Shown: in pieces, positions 1-6,948 of the stretch
Position numbering within the stretch: position 1 is the first letter of the stretch
Layout: the number at the start of each line of letters is the position of its first letter
DNA from: an uncultured Thermoguttaceae bacterium
GTDB taxonomy: Bacteria; Planctomycetota; Planctomycetia; Pirellulales; Thermoguttaceae
Direction of reading: 5' to 3'
Length of the DNA stretch: 17,036 nt
Assembly (NCBI GenBank): GCA_934725735.1
Contig: CAKVCP010000040.1
Span: forward strand, 1-17,036
The notes under the pieces: generated by a model
Databases searched by the model: none
What the model was told of the DNA's origin: nothing
The model's input: only the letters and a program-made list of their open reading frames with translations
Program-made: the position numbers and the translations under genes

Positions 1-34
1 TGAGAAAGACCTTAGTTAAATGGAAGACCAAAGA

Positions 35-52
35 TTAGAGAGAAATCTCTAA
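35..52. repeat. Perfect 7-bp inverted repeat with GAAA loop
   Basis: TTAGAGA, a GAAA loop, then TCTCTAA. In RNA on the plus strand this would be a 7-bp hairpin capped by a GNRA-type tetraloop. No T-run follows, so it does not look like an intrinsic terminator for an upstream gene. It lies about 115 bases before the sigma-factor start and could be leader structure or an operator. The pairing is visible; the role is unknown. Confidence 0.4.
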
Positions 53-114
53 ATTGCCCTTCCCCTCAACGTCGTATCCTTTGTATACTTGGATGGTTCG
101 GTTTTTGTCGGTCT

Positions 115-132
115 TCGATCTTTGACGATCGA
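115..132. repeat. Perfect 6-bp inverted repeat TCGATC-N6-GATCGA
   Basis: TCGATC at 115-120 and GATCGA at 127-132 flank a 6-base spacer, with the right arm ending 34 bases before the sigma-factor ATG. It could be an operator for a dimeric regulator or a short leader hairpin. No convincing -35/-10 pair was found here; a TATACT at 84-89 has no matching -35. Confidence 0.35.
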
Positions 133-166
133 TTCACAAAGCCGTCCAGCCTCCTAGCAGGTTAAA

Positions 167-787
167 ATGAACGCCCTATTTGATACAGTCCTCCGTTTTG
201 AGAATCCTGAAGAATTGTCGGATAGCGAACTCATGGTCGCGTGCCAGAGAGAGGAAAACTCCAGATGCTTCGATGAGATTGTTCGTCGTTTTCGACCGTG
301 TCTTGCGCTCCACCTGCGCAAGCGTCTGTCTCTCGACGCCGATCAGCTTGAGGACGTGTTGCAAGCGACTTTTTATCGAGTGTGGACGCGACGACTTCAA
401 TATGACGCTACGCGTCCTTTTCGTCCTTGGATTTACAGGATTGCGACGTCTCAGGCGGTCGATTTGTTGCGCTCGACGAGTCGCCATAGCGGCGGCGTTT
501 CCCTCGACGCTCCTCGCGGAGCGTCTGAAGACGCCCCCGCGCTCGCGAATGAGCTTGAAAGCGATTTCGGCGATCCCGCTCGTATGATCGAAGATCTGGA
601 TTACGCGAAGGCCGTCCGACACGTGGCGCGTTCTTTGCCTGCCCGTTACCGCGACGTTATCGAAATGGTTTATTACCAGGGGATGACGTGCCAGAGCGTT
701 GCGAAGACCTTAAATCTTGCCGCCGCGACTGTTTCGCGCCGCGTTTGCCGCGCGTTGGAGTTGATGAGAACTTCTTTGCTTTCCTGA
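167..787 (+). CDS. ECF-type RNA polymerase sigma-70 family sigma factor
   Basis: A 206-aa protein of two-domain ECF layout, a cytoplasmic factor that redirects RNA polymerase to a specific promoter set. Region 2 spans about residues 20-105, including the LEDVLQATFYRVW and PFRPWIYRIATSQAVDLLR stretches expected for core binding and -10 recognition. A variable linker (about 106-145) is rich in Ala, Asp and Glu. Region 4 (about 150-202) carries LPARYRDVIEMVYYQGMT and a helix-turn-helix ending in ATVSRRVCRALELMR. The ATG has only a weak Shine-Dalgarno (CAGG, 158-161). The next gene on the same strand encodes a single-pass membrane protein, an arrangement typical of a sigma factor with a membrane-bound regulator, though no known anti-sigma domain is seen there. 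Family assignment is firm; ECF subgroup and regulon cannot be read from sequence. Confidence 0.93.
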   Translation: MNALFDTVLRFENPEELSDSELMVACQREENSRCFDEIVRRFRPCLALHLRKRLSLDADQLEDVLQATFYRVWTRRLQYDATRPFRPWIYRIATSQAVDLLRSTSRHSGGVSLDAPRGASEDAPALANELESDFGDPARMIEDLDYAKAVRHVARSLPARYRDVIEMVYYQGMTCQSVAKTLNLAAATVSRRVCRALELMRTSLLS

Positions 788-912
788 GGGTTGGACTCGG
801 CTTGTTGAGGAAGTGTTCCGTTTGAGTCGCCTCGTTGCGGCGTGAACGGTTCGACTGTGCCGAACCTTTATCGTGCAAACGGGCGCGACGACGCTTGGTT
901 TACGGAAAGTGC

Positions 913-2517
913 ATGGAAGACGACGCGGAAGGGTTAGGCGTGAAGAATTTCGACCGTGAAAAAAAGGGTGATCGCTCCGACGAGCTCTTAAATAGTGAAG
1001 GACGTGACAGTCTCGAAACGCGTCGGGCTTCTGATCTTGATACTCGCGATCAGCATGAGAATCTCCCCAGTGAAGATTTGGAGGAGAATCGTTCGGTCGG
1101 GTTTGACTCTTCGAATTCGGACGACGCGCGGGGAGCGAAAAGTCTGGCGAAAAGAACGTTACGTTTTATTCCTAAGTTTGTCCGAGCGCCTCGAAGTCGA
1201 GTCGACGAGGGGTTGATTCTCAAACGCGCGGTCTCTCGCGAGAAGGATGGGGACTCGAGCGCGACCTCGAAATCTTTGGAAACGGTCGGACTGCGATCCC
1301 TTATCGCAACGCCTGGCGTCGTCTATCAGTTCCTTGATTCCTTCCCTCAGCTTGTATCTGTTCTATCGTCTACCTCTCCCAATATCAAAGACGCCGTCGC
1401 GTGTTGTTCCGCGACGGAGCAGGACGAGTGGGATGCGGATTTTTATCAGGAATTGTCTCACTTTCCCGAGTTAGTCGACGTGAGAGAGGTATGCGATTTA
1501 TCGTTCGACGCTCCTTCTTTCCAGGTGCAAGAGACGAAGTCCAACCTTCTTTCTCTAACGAAAGGAAGGCTTGAGGCGCTTTGTTTAGACGTGTCGACCG
1601 GCGCGAAAGAAATTCTTTTGTCCCTCTCTCTCTGCAATTTCGTTGAAAACGCCTCGCCCGTCGGAACTTCCGGTCTATCCCTTCGTCCGTACGAATATTA
1701 TTGCGGCGCGTCCAGAACCGTTGCCCCGTATCCCTTCGCCGAACTTGGCGAAAATGAGAACGCCGGGATTCTCCCGACTGCGGTACCTGACGCGACGAAC
1801 GCTTCTCGCGTGTTGACGCGAGACGAGGTTCTAGAGGAAATCTCTGCGGTCTATGGTCAGAACGAACGAATTCTCCTTCTTGTTTCCAACACGTATCTTG
1901 CCGTCGACGGTTCGGCTGACGAAGAAGACTCGCCCGCTCTTTCGGCGGAGGATCAGCGCCTTGCCGAACTCTTGGGACGACTCCCCAACGCGTTCGAACT
2001 AAGCGAATACTACTGGGAGCCCGTGAGCGAGTCGGAAGAAGACGCGACGTCTTCCAGCGCCCCCACGATTCTTTCCCGCGTCTTCTACGCCATGAGCGCG
2101 CCGCCCGTGCTTGTCGGACGATTGGCGATTCGCGCGTTCCAAAAGTTTTTTTTGTTCGACGTGTCCAGATCGGATTCGCTTAAAGGGACGCGCGGTTCAA
2201 GCGAAGTGAAAACGCAGCACAAGGTAATCGACGTCGCCGTCCCGATGGTCGCTGGGATCGCTCTTGCCGTGTGCGTTGTGTTTCCGGCGCTCAAGTACGT
2301 CGTTGAAGAAATCTTTACAACAGTAATCGAAAGCAAGGTTCGTAAAATAGACGGAAATGTGACTTTCTCCGCCGTCGATTCAGAGCTCGACGTCATCCCT
2401 CTTATTTCGGAGCAAATTCTTTTTCCACGATACGAAGCGGTAGAATTTGACGTGGGAGCAGAAGGGACGACGTCGATGGAAAACGACGGTTATCCCGTTA
2501 TTATGCAGGAACGTTGA
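913..2517 (+). CDS. Unrecognised single-pass membrane protein downstream of the ECF sigma factor
   Basis: I do not recognise this protein. From the ATG at 913 it is 534 aa. Residues 1 to about 100 are very charged, low-complexity and probably disordered. A mixed region follows (about 105-415) with five scattered cysteines but no zinc-finger-like spacing. A hydrophobic helix at about 438-461 (VAVPMVAGIALAVCVVFPAL core) is the only good membrane segment, leaving about 70 C-terminal residues outside if the N-terminus is cytoplasmic. A large cytoplasmic part plus one membrane helix next to an ECF sigma gene suggests an anti-sigma or regulatory partner; this is inference from position and topology. 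The start is uncertain: the frame is open back to a TTG at 835, ATG 913 has GGAAAG only 3 bases away, and GTG 940 has a well-spaced GGAAGGG (927-933). The gap to the sigma gene is 125 bases with no terminator seen, so co-transcription is likely. Confidence 0.75.
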   Translation: MEDDAEGLGVKNFDREKKGDRSDELLNSEGRDSLETRRASDLDTRDQHENLPSEDLEENRSVGFDSSNSDDARGAKSLAKRTLRFIPKFVRAPRSRVDEGLILKRAVSREKDGDSSATSKSLETVGLRSLIATPGVVYQFLDSFPQLVSVLSSTSPNIKDAVACCSATEQDEWDADFYQELSHFPELVDVREVCDLSFDAPSFQVQETKSNLLSLTKGRLEALCLDVSTGAKEILLSLSLCNFVENASPVGTSGLSLRPYEYYCGASRTVAPYPFAELGENENAGILPTAVPDATNASRVLTRDEVLEEISAVYGQNERILLLVSNTYLAVDGSADEEDSPALSAEDQRLAELLGRLPNAFELSEYYWEPVSESEEDATSSSAPTILSRVFYAMSAPPVLVGRLAIRAFQKFFLFDVSRSDSLKGTRGSSEVKTQHKVIDVAVPMVAGIALAVCVVFPALKYVVEEIFTTVIESKVRKIDGNVTFSAVDSELDVIPLISEQILFPRYEAVEFDVGAEGTTSMENDGYPVIMQER

Positions 2518-2565
2518 AACGATCAATTCCCAAAGTTTTTACATCCTTCCCCAAGCTACTATATC

Positions 2566-4158
2566 CTAATTTTGCGTTAGAAGCTCTTCTATTTCTTGCA
2601 CGAGCGCTCTGATATTCATCCCTTCGAGCATAAGCGGAGCTTTTTCGGGTTTGGGGACGTCAATGTTGTTGAACGAGTTAGAGCCGCGCAGCAGGGTTAT
2701 TTTTGCTCCATTGGAGAATTCGTAGCGTTCCTTTTTATAGCTGAGAGGCTGTTCGTTATCCTCAATAAGTTCCACGCCTTCGTCTTTTAACTTCTGAAGC
2801 AGAGTCGGAAGTTCGTTTTGCGCGTTTTTCCAGACGTCGACGGGGGGATCGAGGACAAGAATTGCGCGTCCCTCTTTTAACTGACGGAGCGCGTAAGCGA
2901 ATCCTTCTTCCGTGTACCTTTCCCCATGGAGAAGGAGAAGAAGTTGGCTTGTTAAGTCTTGATCGTCATGCGCGATGCAAAAGGCGTTGTACCGACGGCA
3001 TAATTGCGTGTAGATATGGTAATAGCCTTTAGAGTCGGGATTGCCGAAACGATCAAATCCTTTGGCCAGGTCTTCCCAGCAGACGATGATAGAAGAGGGA
3101 GATTCCGTATGACAATACGCTTTAAAGTCGGCGATCTCGGGGGTGTTGAGTAGCCAAGCAAAAGCGTTTAACCATAGACGGTAGACGTCGAGATACTGAA
3201 AAAAGAAGGGGGAAAAGAGATTCTGATCGCCGACAATTACGATTTTCCCCTTTCCAATATCTTTGGCGAGAACGACGCCGGATTTTCCTTGTTTTTCATC
3301 AGGATCGGGGGTGAAGTTTCCAAAATAAGCGACGTCCGCCTCGCCATAAATGGGTATTCCTGGCGCGTCTTGCCAAGAGTTCGGCCCCGACCATGCGACT
3401 GCGTATCGCGGATCGACGCCCCCTCCGGTCTGAAAGGCGATTTCCCGAAGTCCTTGAACGACGGGGTGATCCTTATCGAAGTTGTCGATAAAAATCCATC
3501 CTTCTCCTTGACCTAAGATTTGATCTTTATCGCAGACTCCATATTTTTGGGGAAGAATATCAAGTTCATGGAACAACGGCGTTAAACAAGTCTGATGAAA
3601 ATAGCAGTTCGTATGATCTGTGATAAAGAACGCGGATCCGCCTTCATGCAGAAAATCGCGAATTGCGACGATTTCTTCGCTCAAAAAAGGTTCTTTGTCC
3701 GCAGAGGGAAGATTTAGGAAGAGAACTTTGACGTTAGAGAGAATTTCAGAGGTCAACGGTCGTTCCGAGTCCGATTTTTCGACGTTCAATCCCAATGATT
3801 TTAGAGATTCAAAGGCTCTATGGAATGAGTATAACCGGTGATAAAAGACGTCGTCGAGAGTTAGGGGATAATCGGAAAAATCATGAGCGTGTCTCATGTC
3901 GATGAGGACGTCGACGGACTTAGACGTTCTTTCCGCAGCGCCGGATTTGTTCTTTGAGGCTTGGGGCGCGTCTTTTTTGAGCGGAATGGAGCGTTTACTC
4001 GAAGCCTCGACTTTCATCTCGCGAGAATTCTTTGCGTAACCCGGCGGGGAGAGGCTTTCTTGAGCGTTGAGTTTTGCGAAGAGGCATGTCGCCGCAAAAG
4101 AGGCGAGAAGCAGCGTAACGACATTGAAATGCGAACGTCGGGATAATCGACCTTTCAT
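2566..4158 (-). CDS. Secreted DUF4350/GATase-like domain protein
   Basis: A 530-aa exported protein. Residues 1-32 form a signal peptide: a basic MKGRLSRRSH start, a hydrophobic VVTLLLASFAATCLF core and likely cleavage after LNA. Residues 33-80 are a polar linker. From about 82 to 315 lies a Rossmann-like module resembling DUF4350 and class-I glutamine-amidotransferase-like folds: VDVLIDMRHAH strand, VLFLNLPS, FLHEGGSAFFITDHTN and GKGKIVIVGDQNLFSP. The C-terminal part (about 325-530) is not recognised, but includes GRAILVLDPPVDVW. In other proteins such domains often bind ligands or partners rather than catalyse amidotransfer; I see no convincing catalytic triad. I chose the ATG at 4158 because GGAG (4166-4169) sits 7 bases upstream and the signal peptide then starts at residue 1; the in-frame ATG at 4215 has no Shine-Dalgarno and would add 19 residues. 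It is convergent with the preceding membrane-protein gene and divergent from coaB. Confidence 0.8.
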   Translation of the reverse strand: MKGRLSRRSHFNVVTLLLASFAATCLFAKLNAQESLSPPGYAKNSREMKVEASSKRSIPLKKDAPQASKNKSGAAERTSKSVDVLIDMRHAHDFSDYPLTLDDVFYHRLYSFHRAFESLKSLGLNVEKSDSERPLTSEILSNVKVLFLNLPSADKEPFLSEEIVAIRDFLHEGGSAFFITDHTNCYFHQTCLTPLFHELDILPQKYGVCDKDQILGQGEGWIFIDNFDKDHPVVQGLREIAFQTGGGVDPRYAVAWSGPNSWQDAPGIPIYGEADVAYFGNFTPDPDEKQGKSGVVLAKDIGKGKIVIVGDQNLFSPFFFQYLDVYRLWLNAFAWLLNTPEIADFKAYCHTESPSSIIVCWEDLAKGFDRFGNPDSKGYYHIYTQLCRRYNAFCIAHDDQDLTSQLLLLLHGERYTEEGFAYALRQLKEGRAILVLDPPVDVWKNAQNELPTLLQKLKDEGVELIEDNEQPLSYKKERYEFSNGAKITLLRGSNSFNNIDVPKPEKAPLMLEGMNIRALVQEIEELLTQN

Positions 4159-4240
4159 ATTCGAACTCCAAATTGCGATTGTGGGCAGGGTAGCTCGATT
4201 GAGGAACGAATTCATGGCGTCATAGACGTCGAGTCAACTT

Positions 4241-4269
4241 ATTATAAGAGGTTTGGAACCGTTTTACAA
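4241..4269 (-). promoter_or_regulatory. Predicted sigma-70-type promoter of the DUF4350-like gene
   Basis: On the minus strand, TTGTAA (4264-4269) and a perfect TATAAT (4241-4246) are separated by 17 bases. Transcription would start near 4234, giving a leader of about 76 bases before the ATG at 4158. It lies back to back with the coaB promoter. Prediction from consensus only. Confidence 0.55.
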
Positions 4270-4282
4270 TCGTTGAGTCACC

Positions 4283-4310
4283 TTGACGGGGCAGGGGAAG
4301 AAAGTATATT
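4283..4310 (+). promoter_or_regulatory. Predicted sigma-70-type promoter of coaB-mrp
   Basis: TTGACG (4283-4288) and TATATT (4305-4310) are separated by 16 bases, each matching consensus at five of six positions. A start near 4317 would leave a leader of about 60 bases before the coaB ATG. Its -35 lies only 13 bp from the -35 of the divergent minus-strand promoter, so the two may interfere. Confidence 0.55.
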
Positions 4311-4377
4311 GAGACGATGGATTTAACCGAGCGACTGCGCGTCAACATTATCCTATCCATTTCCTTAGTATGTAAAA

Positions 4378-5052
4378 ATGTCCAAGATTTTGATAACCTC
4401 AGGTCCAACAAGACAGTATCTTGACCCCATTCGTTATTTGACGAATGCGTCTAGCGGACGAATGGGAGCGGCGTTGGCGCAAGCATGCGTGGAAGCGGGG
4501 TACGAGGTAGTGGTCGTGTCCGGCCCGGTTGACGTGAAATATCCTCGCGAGGCGGAGGTCGTGCATGTGGTATCGACCGACGAAATGCATATTGCGGCGA
4601 TGCAGGCGTATGAAGAGTGCGAAGGAGCGATCGGGGCGGCGGCCCCCTGCGATTACAAGCCGTTGCATATCTTTAAGAATAAAATGTCCAAAGCCGATTT
4701 TACGCGCGTTCCTGAAGCGCGCGGCGAGTTGCTCCTGCGCCTACAGGAAACTCCCGACGTCATGGCGGCTTTGGGGGCGATGAAGAGGGAAAAGAACGAT
4801 CCCCGCGGAGGGCAATGGTTGGTCGCTTTTGCGCTTGAAACTTCCGATCACCATGTCCGCGCTCTCCAGAAGTTGCATCAGAAGAAGTGCGACTTGATTG
4901 TGGTCAACGACCCTACGTCGATTAACGGAGCGTCGTCGAACGTCGAAATCCTCGATCCTCTCGGGACGTCGTTAGCTAAAATCAACGGCGAGAAACTGAC
5001 GGTTGCGCGTCGACTTATTGAAGAAATTCAGCGTTTCGCTGCGACTCGTTAA
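4378..5052 (+). CDS. coaB: Phosphopantothenate-cysteine ligase, stand-alone CoaB domain
   Basis: A 224-aa protein matching the CoaB half of the usual bifunctional CoaBC, which condenses 4'-phosphopantothenate with cysteine in coenzyme A synthesis using a nucleoside triphosphate. Visible signatures are ITSGPT (6-11) with PIRYLTNASSGRMG (17-30), AAAPCDYKP (87-95, the usual AAVADY-type motif with Cys in the variable position), FALET (151-155) and KKCDLIVVND (169-178), containing the Asn used by the family to bind the acyl-phosphate intermediate. There is no N-terminal flavodoxin-like decarboxylase (CoaC) domain, so that activity must be encoded elsewhere. The ATG is preceded by no clear Shine-Dalgarno (CTTAGTATGTAAAA). 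It is followed 61 bases later by mrp on the same strand, probably one transcript. Length fits a single CoaB domain. Confidence 0.9.
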   Translation: MSKILITSGPTRQYLDPIRYLTNASSGRMGAALAQACVEAGYEVVVVSGPVDVKYPREAEVVHVVSTDEMHIAAMQAYEECEGAIGAAAPCDYKPLHIFKNKMSKADFTRVPEARGELLLRLQETPDVMAALGAMKREKNDPRGGQWLVAFALETSDHHVRALQKLHQKKCDLIVVNDPTSINGASSNVEILDPLGTSLAKINGEKLTVARRLIEEIQRFAATR

Positions 5053-5113
5053 ACTTTTGTCGTGTATCGAAGCGTTTATTTTTGATAAATACTTATCGAA
5101 CGGAAGGATACAT

Positions 5114-5971
5114 ATGGGTGAGTGTTCGCATAATTGTAGTTCCTGCGGAGAGAATTGCTCTTCGCGTCAGGCTCCTGAATCCTTGCTTGAAAAACCTCAT
5201 GAGATGAGTCGCATTGACAACGTCATCGGAGTTGTGAGCGGAAAAGGAGGCGTTGGAAAATCTCTCGTTTCCGCTCTTCTGTCATGCGCGGCGCGCCGTC
5301 GAGGCTTCGAGGTCGCTGCTCTTGACGCCGATATTACCGGTCCGTCCATCCCCAAGGCCTTCGGGTTGAACGATCGCATGCAGGGAAGCGAGTTCGGCAT
5401 TGTTCCCGTGAAGACGAAGACCGGAATTTCCGCCGCGTCGATCAACCTGCTAATGGACGATCCTTCTCAGCCTGTCATTTGGCGCGGCCCCGTTATCGCA
5501 GGCGCCGTGAAACAATTCTGGAAAGACGTCATTTGGAGCGACGTTGATTTCATGTTCGTCGACATGCCTCCAGGGACCGGCGACGTTCCGCTTACCGTCT
5601 TCCAGTCGATTCCTATTAAGGGGATCGTCGTTGTCGCGACGCCGCAAGACTTGGTGTCGATGATCGTCGTCAAAGCGATCCGCATGGCGGAGATGATGAA
5701 CGTTCCCGTTCTCGCACTCGTTGAAAATATGTCGTACTACAAGTGCCCGCATTGCGGCGAGGAACTCTCTGTTTTTGGTAAGAGCAATCTCGACGCGATC
5801 GCTAAAGAACACGGAATCGAACGCGTTTTTCGTCTTCCAATCGATCCTCAGGTCGCCGCCGCGTGCGACTCCGGGGATATTGAGTCTATCGAGTCTCCCC
5901 AGATGGACGAAGCGTTCGACTACTTGGCGAAAAAATGCGCGGAACTTAAGGAATCTGACAAGGCTGAATGA
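5114..5971 (+). CDS. mrp: Mrp/NBP35-family Fe-S cluster carrier P-loop ATPase
   Basis: A 285-aa cytoplasmic ATPase of the Mrp/ApbC/NBP35 family, which binds and transfers iron-sulfur clusters to apoproteins. The N-terminus has a cysteine cluster C4-x3-C8-x2-C11-x3-C15 (CSHNCSSCGENC), a form seen in Mrp proteins of anaerobes. The deviant Walker A is GKGGVGKS (43-50), with DADITGPSIPK (71-81), the Walker B-like FVDMPPGTGD (148-157) and the C-terminal YKCPHCG with C211-x2-C214, which bridges a cluster at the dimer interface in relatives. The start is clear: GGAAGGA (5102-5108) lies 5 bases before the ATG, whereas the open frame continues upstream to 5003 inside coaB without signals. It follows coaB in a probable two-gene operon and ends before a bidirectional terminator. 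The Fe-S protein Nth encoded nearby is a plausible but unproven client. Confidence 0.93.
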   Translation: MGECSHNCSSCGENCSSRQAPESLLEKPHEMSRIDNVIGVVSGKGGVGKSLVSALLSCAARRRGFEVAALDADITGPSIPKAFGLNDRMQGSEFGIVPVKTKTGISAASINLLMDDPSQPVIWRGPVIAGAVKQFWKDVIWSDVDFMFVDMPPGTGDVPLTVFQSIPIKGIVVVATPQDLVSMIVVKAIRMAEMMNVPVLALVENMSYYKCPHCGEELSVFGKSNLDAIAKEHGIERVFRLPIDPQVAAACDSGDIESIESPQMDEAFDYLAKKCAELKESDKAE

Positions 5972-5998
5972 ACGAAGTCTAAGCGAAACCTTGAATCG

Positions 5999-6033
5999 AA
6001 AAAAAAGGCGCTCTCTGTCTGAGGGCGCCTTTT
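5999..6033. terminator. Bidirectional intrinsic terminator between convergent genes
   Basis: AAAAGGCGCTCTC (6003-6015) pairs with GAGGGCGCCTTTT (6021-6033) around a 5-base loop, with a single G-T wobble. Four T close the plus-strand arm and a run of eight A (5999-6006) gives a T-tract on the minus strand. It lies between mrp (+) and the C_GCAxxG_C_C gene (-), so it can end transcription from both sides. Confidence 0.88.
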
Positions 6034-6049
6034 GTCGTTTAAAAGAGTT

Positions 6050-6520
6050 TTATTTCTGTTCTAAGAGCAGGTTTTCTAGAAGTTGAGCCGAGTAGGCGCA
6101 CATTTCGGAACAAGGACGCTTCTTATAGTATTCCGGAGTTCGATCCGCCGGAGTGGGAGCTGATTTTTTCTCAGTAAGATTAAGTAAGTCGCGGCAGATA
6201 TAAGAACCGTTGTCTTGGGCGAATTGACGCGCCATTTCTTGTATTTTGGCGTACAATTGCGTCTTCGATTCCTTCTCGTTGGGATCCGCGCTCCCCGAAA
6301 TTAGATCAAGCGCCATGCATGCGCCCGTAAAGGTTCCGCATACCTCGCGCAGACGTCCAATTCCCCCTCCGAACCCCGACGCCAATTTCGTCGCCGTTTC
6401 ATGATCGAGCCCCGTCATGTCGTCAAAAGCCAACAATACGGCCTGGCAGCAATTGTACCCCTGTTCAAAGAACGCTTTTGCGCGTAACGCTCGCGCCGAG
6501 TATTCTGTTTCCATCGTCAT
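6050..6520 (-). CDS. C_GCAxxG_C_C family (putative redox-active) protein
   Basis: A 156-aa soluble protein of the C_GCAxxG_C_C family, usually described as probable redox proteins with conserved cysteines and common in anaerobes. Visible hallmarks are GYNCCQAVLLAF (C24, C25), SGFGGGIGRLREVCGTFTGA (48-67, with C61 and C68 just after), YICRDLL (C109) and RPCSEMC (C137, C141). The CGTFTGA stretch is this protein's version of the GCAxxG signature. The biochemical role of the family is not established, so substrate or partner cannot be given. The ATG at 6520 is supported by AGGA (6526-6529) at 5-base spacing. It is last in a run of minus-strand genes after nth and DUF486, 64 bases after the DUF486 stop, and ends at the shared terminator with mrp. 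Confidence 0.85.
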   Translation of the reverse strand: MTMETEYSARALRAKAFFEQGYNCCQAVLLAFDDMTGLDHETATKLASGFGGGIGRLREVCGTFTGACMALDLISGSADPNEKESKTQLYAKIQEMARQFAQDNGSYICRDLLNLTEKKSAPTPADRTPEYYKKRPCSEMCAYSAQLLENLLLEQK

Positions 6521-6539
6521 TTCAATCCTTTCTTCATTA

Positions 6540-6559
6540 GCGACGCGCGGCGTCGTCGC
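6540..6559. other. GC-rich hairpin between DUF486 and C_GCAxxG genes
   Basis: GCGACG (6540-6545) and CGTCGC (6554-6559) form a perfect 6-bp stem over an 8-base GC-rich loop. No T-tract follows on either strand, so it is not a standard terminator. It could mark mRNA processing or damp read-through. Part of its strength comes from the GACG/CGTC richness of the whole region. Confidence 0.3.
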
Positions 6560-6584
6560 CTCTACTTAACGCCAATACGTCTCG

Positions 6585-6923
6585 CTAACCTTTAAAAATA
6601 AAATATACCGCCCCTGTGATGCATAGTCCAGCCCAGAGATAATTCCATCCTAAATGTTCCTTGGCGACAAAAATCGCGAAAGGAACAAAGATTGAAAGAG
6701 AGATCGCCTCTTGCATTATTTTGAGCTGAGGCAGCGACAGAACCGTCGAGCCAAGGCGATTTGCGGGAACCATGAGCATGTACTCAAAAAACGCGATTCC
6801 CCAACTCGCAAGGACGGCCAGTATCCACGCCTTATTTTTCATCGGACCGAGAAGGCCGTACCATGCGAAGGTCATAAAGGTGTTGGAGCAGATTAAACCC
6901 AGAACGGTGAGTAAAACTTTCAT
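6585..6923 (-). CDS. DUF486 (DMT-superfamily-like) four-helix membrane protein
   Basis: A 112-aa inner-membrane protein with four predicted helices at about 2-20, 32-52, 72-88 and 92-110. The family stretch FFEYMLMVPANRLG (45-58) followed by LKIMQEAISL (67-76) identifies DUF486, a small group related to drug/metabolite transporters whose substrate is unknown. Length is normal for the family, and proteins this small would be expected to act as dimers. There is no clear Shine-Dalgarno before the ATG (AACAAAA). The gene starts 25 bases after the nth stop, so it is probably read from the same transcript. There is no functional link to DNA repair that I can defend. Confidence 0.88.
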   Translation of the reverse strand: MKVLLTVLGLICSNTFMTFAWYGLLGPMKNKAWILAVLASWGIAFFEYMLMVPANRLGSTVLSLPQLKIMQEAISLSIFVPFAIFVAKEHLGWNYLWAGLCITGAVYFIFKG

Positions 6924-6948
6924 TTTTGTTCTATTATCTGATGAACGA

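Noticed and set aside
84..89. TATACT as a promoter for the sigma gene
   Set aside because: No acceptable -35 at 15-19 bases upstream and no extended -10, so it is not listed as a promoter.
176..622. 148-aa antisense open frame within the sigma-factor gene
   Set aside because: The sense strand encodes a conserved sigma factor; the antisense translation shows no recognisable motif and reflects composition.
2518..2565. Possible terminator between the convergent membrane-protein and DUF4350-like genes
   Set aside because: The 48-base gap has T-runs but no inverted repeat that would form a stem.
5065..5100. TATCGAA direct repeat and a TTTAT/ATAAA mini-hairpin between coaB and mrp
   Set aside because: The repeat is short and the stem is a weak 5-bp AT pairing without a T-tract; I cannot separate it from chance.
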